Shown piece by piece: positions 7,038 to 8,507 of a DNA stretch of 8,507 nt; positions within the stretch are counted from its first letter, which is position 1, and each line of letters begins with the position of its first letter. The notes below the pieces were generated by a model that was given only the letters and a program-made list of their open reading frames with translations, searched no databases and had not been told where the DNA came from. Origin of the DNA: Puniceicoccales bacterium. Its GTDB lineage: Bacteria; Verrucomicrobiota; Verrucomicrobiia; Opitutales; UBA953. Location of the stretch: positions 1-8,507 of the forward strand of contig JAITPT010000175.1 of assembly GCA_031289285.1 (NCBI GenBank). The letters run 5' to 3'. Both the position numbers and the translations under genes were made by a program.

Positions 7038-7646
7038 ATGAAAAAACATCTCTTTCATTTTCTCTTAACTCTCGCCTGCGTCACGGGTCTCACTGCTTGC
7101 GCAGGAAAAGGCGGAACGCCCGGCCTATTTTCGACGACCGTGTATTATGCCTACGATGGGCCAGCGCGGCCTACCTCAGAAGTCGCCACTCTCTTCTGGC
7201 CTTCACGAGGAAACGGTTTCGATTTCTTCAGCATTGACGCAGAATTTACAAAAGAATGGCGTAGAGTTCCCCGTGGAGGAAGTCTCCTCGGTCGTGTTTA
7301 TATAGACATAGAACCCGGCTTACATGACTTCGTCTTGGACTTCTTAGAGGAAACGACGACCACTGAGAGGGTCGGCACCATGACGAGGACATCCCAAAAA
7401 GTTGTCCGTAGCAAAGGGCTGATTTACTTCAGTGCCACCCTTAAGCCCGGCCAAATCTATGAGATTGTCGCAGACCCCGCCGCTTACAATAAAGACGAAC
7501 GCATTGTCCCAAAACTGACGCTAAGAAACGTGCGTCCTCGCCCTTTAGTTTCGGCTGAAAAAAGCGAAAACGCCGAAAAAACCGAAGAAAATAAAAAAAA
7601 TGAAGAAAACGAGGAAGGCAAAGAAACCAAAGAATTAGAAAAATAG
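7038..7646 (+). CDS. Small lipoprotein with Lys/Glu-rich tail
   Basis: This is a 202-aa lipoprotein of unknown function. MKKHLFHFLLTLACVTGLTAC is a type II signal peptide with lipobox LTAC, so Cys21 would be lipidated after cleavage. The residues after Cys (AGKGG) contain no Asp at +2, which in proteobacterial rules would favour the outer membrane. The mature part has YDGPARPTSEVATL (39-52) and, further on, IEPGLHDFVLDF (91-102) and LKPGQIYEIVAD (135-146). This order, GPARP.SEVA, then PG.H, then G..Y.., I recall from a widespread family of short uncharacterised lipoproteins. Residues about 173-202 are almost only Lys, Glu and Asn, probably disordered. The DNA there is A-rich, with an A8 run at 7593-7600 prone to slippage. 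It starts 8 nt after the TPR gene stop, so the pair likely forms one transcription unit. There is no Shine-Dalgarno and no clear terminator after the stop. Confidence 0.87.
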   Translation: MKKHLFHFLLTLACVTGLTACAGKGGTPGLFSTTVYYAYDGPARPTSEVATLFWPSRGNGFDFFSIDAEFTKEWRRVPRGGSLLGRVYIDIEPGLHDFVLDFLEETTTTERVGTMTRTSQKVVRSKGLIYFSATLKPGQIYEIVADPAAYNKDERIVPKLTLRNVRPRPLVSAEKSENAEKTEENKKNEENEEGKETKELEK

Positions 7647-7729
7647 AGCACCGTCGTCCCACACTGGCGGAAGCAAATTCAGAACTGGTTCCAAATCAAC
7701 GCACCGAGTTTGTTTTTTTGGAAAAGTGT

Positions 7730-7974
7730 TTTCCTGCTTTACGAGCGGCATCGGTTCACAACTGTCGGGTGGTTGCGGTGGGTTGGGCGATTTCACGGGC
7801 TTTCCTGCTTTACGAGCGGCGTCGGTTCACAACTGTCGGGTGGTTGCGGTGGGTTGGGCGATTTCACGGGCTTTCCTGCTTTACGAGCGGCATCGGTTCA
7901 CAACTGTCGGGTGGTTGCGGTGGGTTGGGCGATTTCACGGGCTTTCCTGCTTTACGAGCGGCGTCGGTTCACAA
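7730..7974. repeat. 71-bp tandem repeat array (about 3.45 copies)
   Basis: Copies lie at 7730-7800, 7801-7871, 7872-7942, and a partial one at 7943-7974. The spacing is exactly 71 bp. The only difference I see between copies is A or G in GGC(A/G)TCGG, and it alternates: copies 1 and 3 have A, copies 2 and 4 have G. Copies are otherwise identical, so the amplification is recent. Because 71 is not a multiple of 3 and the unit has no stop in any forward phase, all three forward frames are open and spell the same cyclic 71-residue peptide. I regard those as artefacts. It begins 83 bp after the lipoprotein stop; 7647-7729 shows no feature. Confidence 0.95.
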
Positions 7975-7988
7975 CCCCAAGGGGGTTG
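7972..7988. repeat. CAACCCC/GGGGTTG hairpin, copy 1
   Basis: CAACCCC (7972-7978) and GGGGTTG (7982-7988) form a perfect 7-bp stem with loop AAG. The copy overlaps the truncated end of the 71-bp array: the fourth unit's TTCACAAC runs straight into it. It is followed by CCCAAC, which allows alternative pairing with GTTG. Confidence 0.88.
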
Positions 7989-7998
7989 CCCAACAAAG

Positions 7999-8035
7999 CC
8001 CAGGGTTGGCGCGAGGAACGAGCGCCTACCCTGGG
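7999..8035. repeat. Long 13-pair hairpin
   Basis: CCCAGGGT (7999-8006) pairs with ACCCTGGG (8028-8035). After one T-T mismatch (8007/8027), GGCGC (8008-8012) pairs with GCGCC (8022-8026). The loop is 9 bases (8013-8021). There is no T-run on either side, so it is not a standard intrinsic terminator. I recall similar CCCAGGGTTGGCGC elements as dispersed intergenic repeats in Verrucomicrobiota and Planctomycetota genomes, usually beside CAACCCC hairpins as here. Confidence 0.85.
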
Positions 8036-8055
8036 TCAGGTGGTCACTCTTCTCA

Positions 8056-8072
8056 CAACCCCAACGGGGTTG
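8056..8072. repeat. CAACCCC/GGGGTTG hairpin, copy 2
   Basis: CAACCCC (8056-8062) and GGGGTTG (8066-8072) form a 7-bp stem with loop AAC. As in copy 1, CCCAAC follows. Together with copy 1 it brackets the long hairpin at 7999-8035. Confidence 0.88.
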
Positions 8073-8112
8073 CCCAACGTTATGGACATCAGCCCGTTGC
8101 AATGCCGTTAGG

Positions 8113-8129
8113 CAACCCCGTTGGGGTTT
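8113..8129. repeat. CAACCCC/GGGGTT hairpin, copy 3 (inverted)
   Basis: AACCCC (8114-8119) pairs with GGGGTT (8123-8128) around GTT. Bases 8111-8128 are the reverse complement of 8057-8074, so this is the same element on the other strand. Copies 2 and 3 could also pair with each other over about 18 bases, looping out 8075-8110. Confidence 0.85.
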
Positions 8130-8202
8130 GAGGTCACAATGTCGTTAGAAAATGCCATACCAAGTGTGTGGCTCAGGGTTGCCGGTGTCTTTTTGCTGGG
8201 TT

Positions 8203-8285
8203 GAAAGTGCGGAATAATTAACCAGGCTAAATATTCTATTTGACATGGAAGCAAACAATGGGACATTTACGGCGAAGGGCACACG
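8203..8285. repeat. 83-bp direct repeat, copy 1
   Basis: This copy matches 8425-8507 at an offset of 222 bp over 83 bases, with three transitions (8211 G/A, 8226 G/A, 8239 T/C by my alignment). Weaker similarity continues leftward into TTGCT(T)GGG. It contains TTGACATGGAAGCAAACAAT but no convincing promoter pair. Short reverse-strand frames run through it, but I see no recognisable protein. Confidence 0.92.
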
Positions 8286-8316
8286 CCAGCCGCATCCTCA
8301 ACAACCCGCGATTGGG

Positions 8317-8333
8317 CAACCCCGTTGGGGTTT
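8317..8333. repeat. CAACCCC/GGGGTT hairpin, copy 4 (inverted)
   Basis: AACCCC (8318-8323) pairs with GGGGTT (8327-8332) around GTT. It has the same orientation as copy 3 and is preceded by TTGGG (reverse complement of the CCCAA following copies 1 and 2). It lies between the two 83-bp direct repeats. Confidence 0.85.
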
Positions 8334-8338
8334 CTCAT

Positions 8339-8362
8339 ACGAAGGCACGAAGACACGAAGGC
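8339..8362. repeat. Three tandem ACGAAG(G/A)C octamers
   Basis: ACGAAGGC, ACGAAGAC and ACGAAGGC follow each other without a gap. From memory this motif is common as a dispersed intergenic repeat in several environmental phyla, often beside other repeats. Here it directly follows hairpin copy 4. No function is evident. Confidence 0.85.
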
Positions 8363-8424
8363 TGGCGCACAGAGGAAAACCCGTCTGAATAAGATAGTTC
8401 TTAGGAAATTGGTTGCTTGGGGTC

Positions 8425-8507
8425 GAAAGTGCAGAATAATTAACCAGACTAAATATTCTACTTGACATGGAAGCAAACAATGGGACATTTACGGCGAAGG
8501 GCACACG
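8425..8507. repeat. 83-bp direct repeat, copy 2 (reaches window end)
   Basis: This is the second copy of 8203-8285 with three transitions. It ends only because the window ends, so the true repeat may be longer and there may be more copies to the right at about 222-bp spacing. The 139 bp between copies hold hairpin copy 4 and the ACGAAG octamers. Confidence 0.92.

Larger units (their letters stand above)
8284..8367. repeat. 8-bp inverted repeat flanking hairpin copy 4
   Basis: CGCCAGCC (8284-8291) is the perfect reverse complement of GGCTGGCG (8360-8367). The pair encloses hairpin copy 4 and the ACGAAG repeat. At this spacing eight bases could match by chance in GC-rich DNA, but the symmetric enclosure suggests the boundary of an inserted repeat module. 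Confidence 0.5.

Noticed and set aside
7730..7974. CRISPR array
   Set aside because: The whole 71-bp period is identical, with no unique spacers, and no cas gene is nearby.
7710..8148. Proteins encoded by the 71-bp repeat region
   Set aside because: All three frames give the same cyclic peptide, there is no conserved start, and the frames run into palindromic intergenic repeats.
8239..8270. Promoter in the 83-bp repeat (TTGACA)
   Set aside because: A -35-like TTGACA is present, but no acceptable -10 box lies 16-18 bases downstream and no gene follows.
8267..8504. Two short reverse-strand open frames near the window end
   Set aside because: They run through the hairpin, octamer and 83-bp repeats and translate repeat sequence; no domain is recognisable.

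Overview
The window reads as a chromosomal segment from a GC-rich Gram-negative bacterium. The outer-membrane gene lpxK, a lipobox protein and a Sec-type signal peptide indicate a diderm. The LpxK sequence (for example the stretches GDEPYMLARNL and LVDKTNPFGNG, residues 123-133 and 181-190) looks to me like LpxK of Verrucomicrobiota/Opitutales. That placement is from memory of the family and is only moderately certain. No gene start has an obvious Shine-Dalgarno sequence.

Layout. 1-269: two tandem copies of a 133-bp unit, nearly identical except that each ends in a different palindrome. The second palindrome is also a good candidate terminator for glgB. 364-2646 (-): glgB, glycogen branching enzyme, complete with all catalytic residues. 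2647-2825: divergent intergenic region. 2826-4298 (+): gltX, glutamyl-tRNA synthetase. 4299-4497: GCC/GTC-rich low-complexity spacer carrying a 22-bp exact copy of a sequence also found upstream of gltX. 4498-5634 (+): lpxK, lipid A 4'-kinase; its start is uncertain and a GTG at 4459 is possible. 5719-7029 (+): an exported TPR-containing protein of unknown function, followed 8 nt later by 7038-7646 (+), a small lipoprotein with a Lys/Glu-rich tail. These two look like a transcription unit and are visibly more A-rich than the genes before them. 7647-8507: about 860 bp without a convincing gene, packed with repeats: 3.45 copies of a 71-bp tandem repeat, four copies of a CAACCCC/GGGGTTG hairpin in both orientations, one long 13-pair hairpin, an 8-bp triplet repeat, and an 83-bp direct repeat whose second copy runs to the window edge.

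Functionally the three large genes are housekeeping (glycogen, translation, lipid A) and need not work together; gltX, lpxK and the two envelope genes share a strand. I see no defence system, CRISPR array, transposase, integrase or RNA gene. The most unusual content is the non-coding repeat material at both ends, especially the paired palindromes at 117-133 and 248-268 and the 71-bp array whose copies alternate between two variants.
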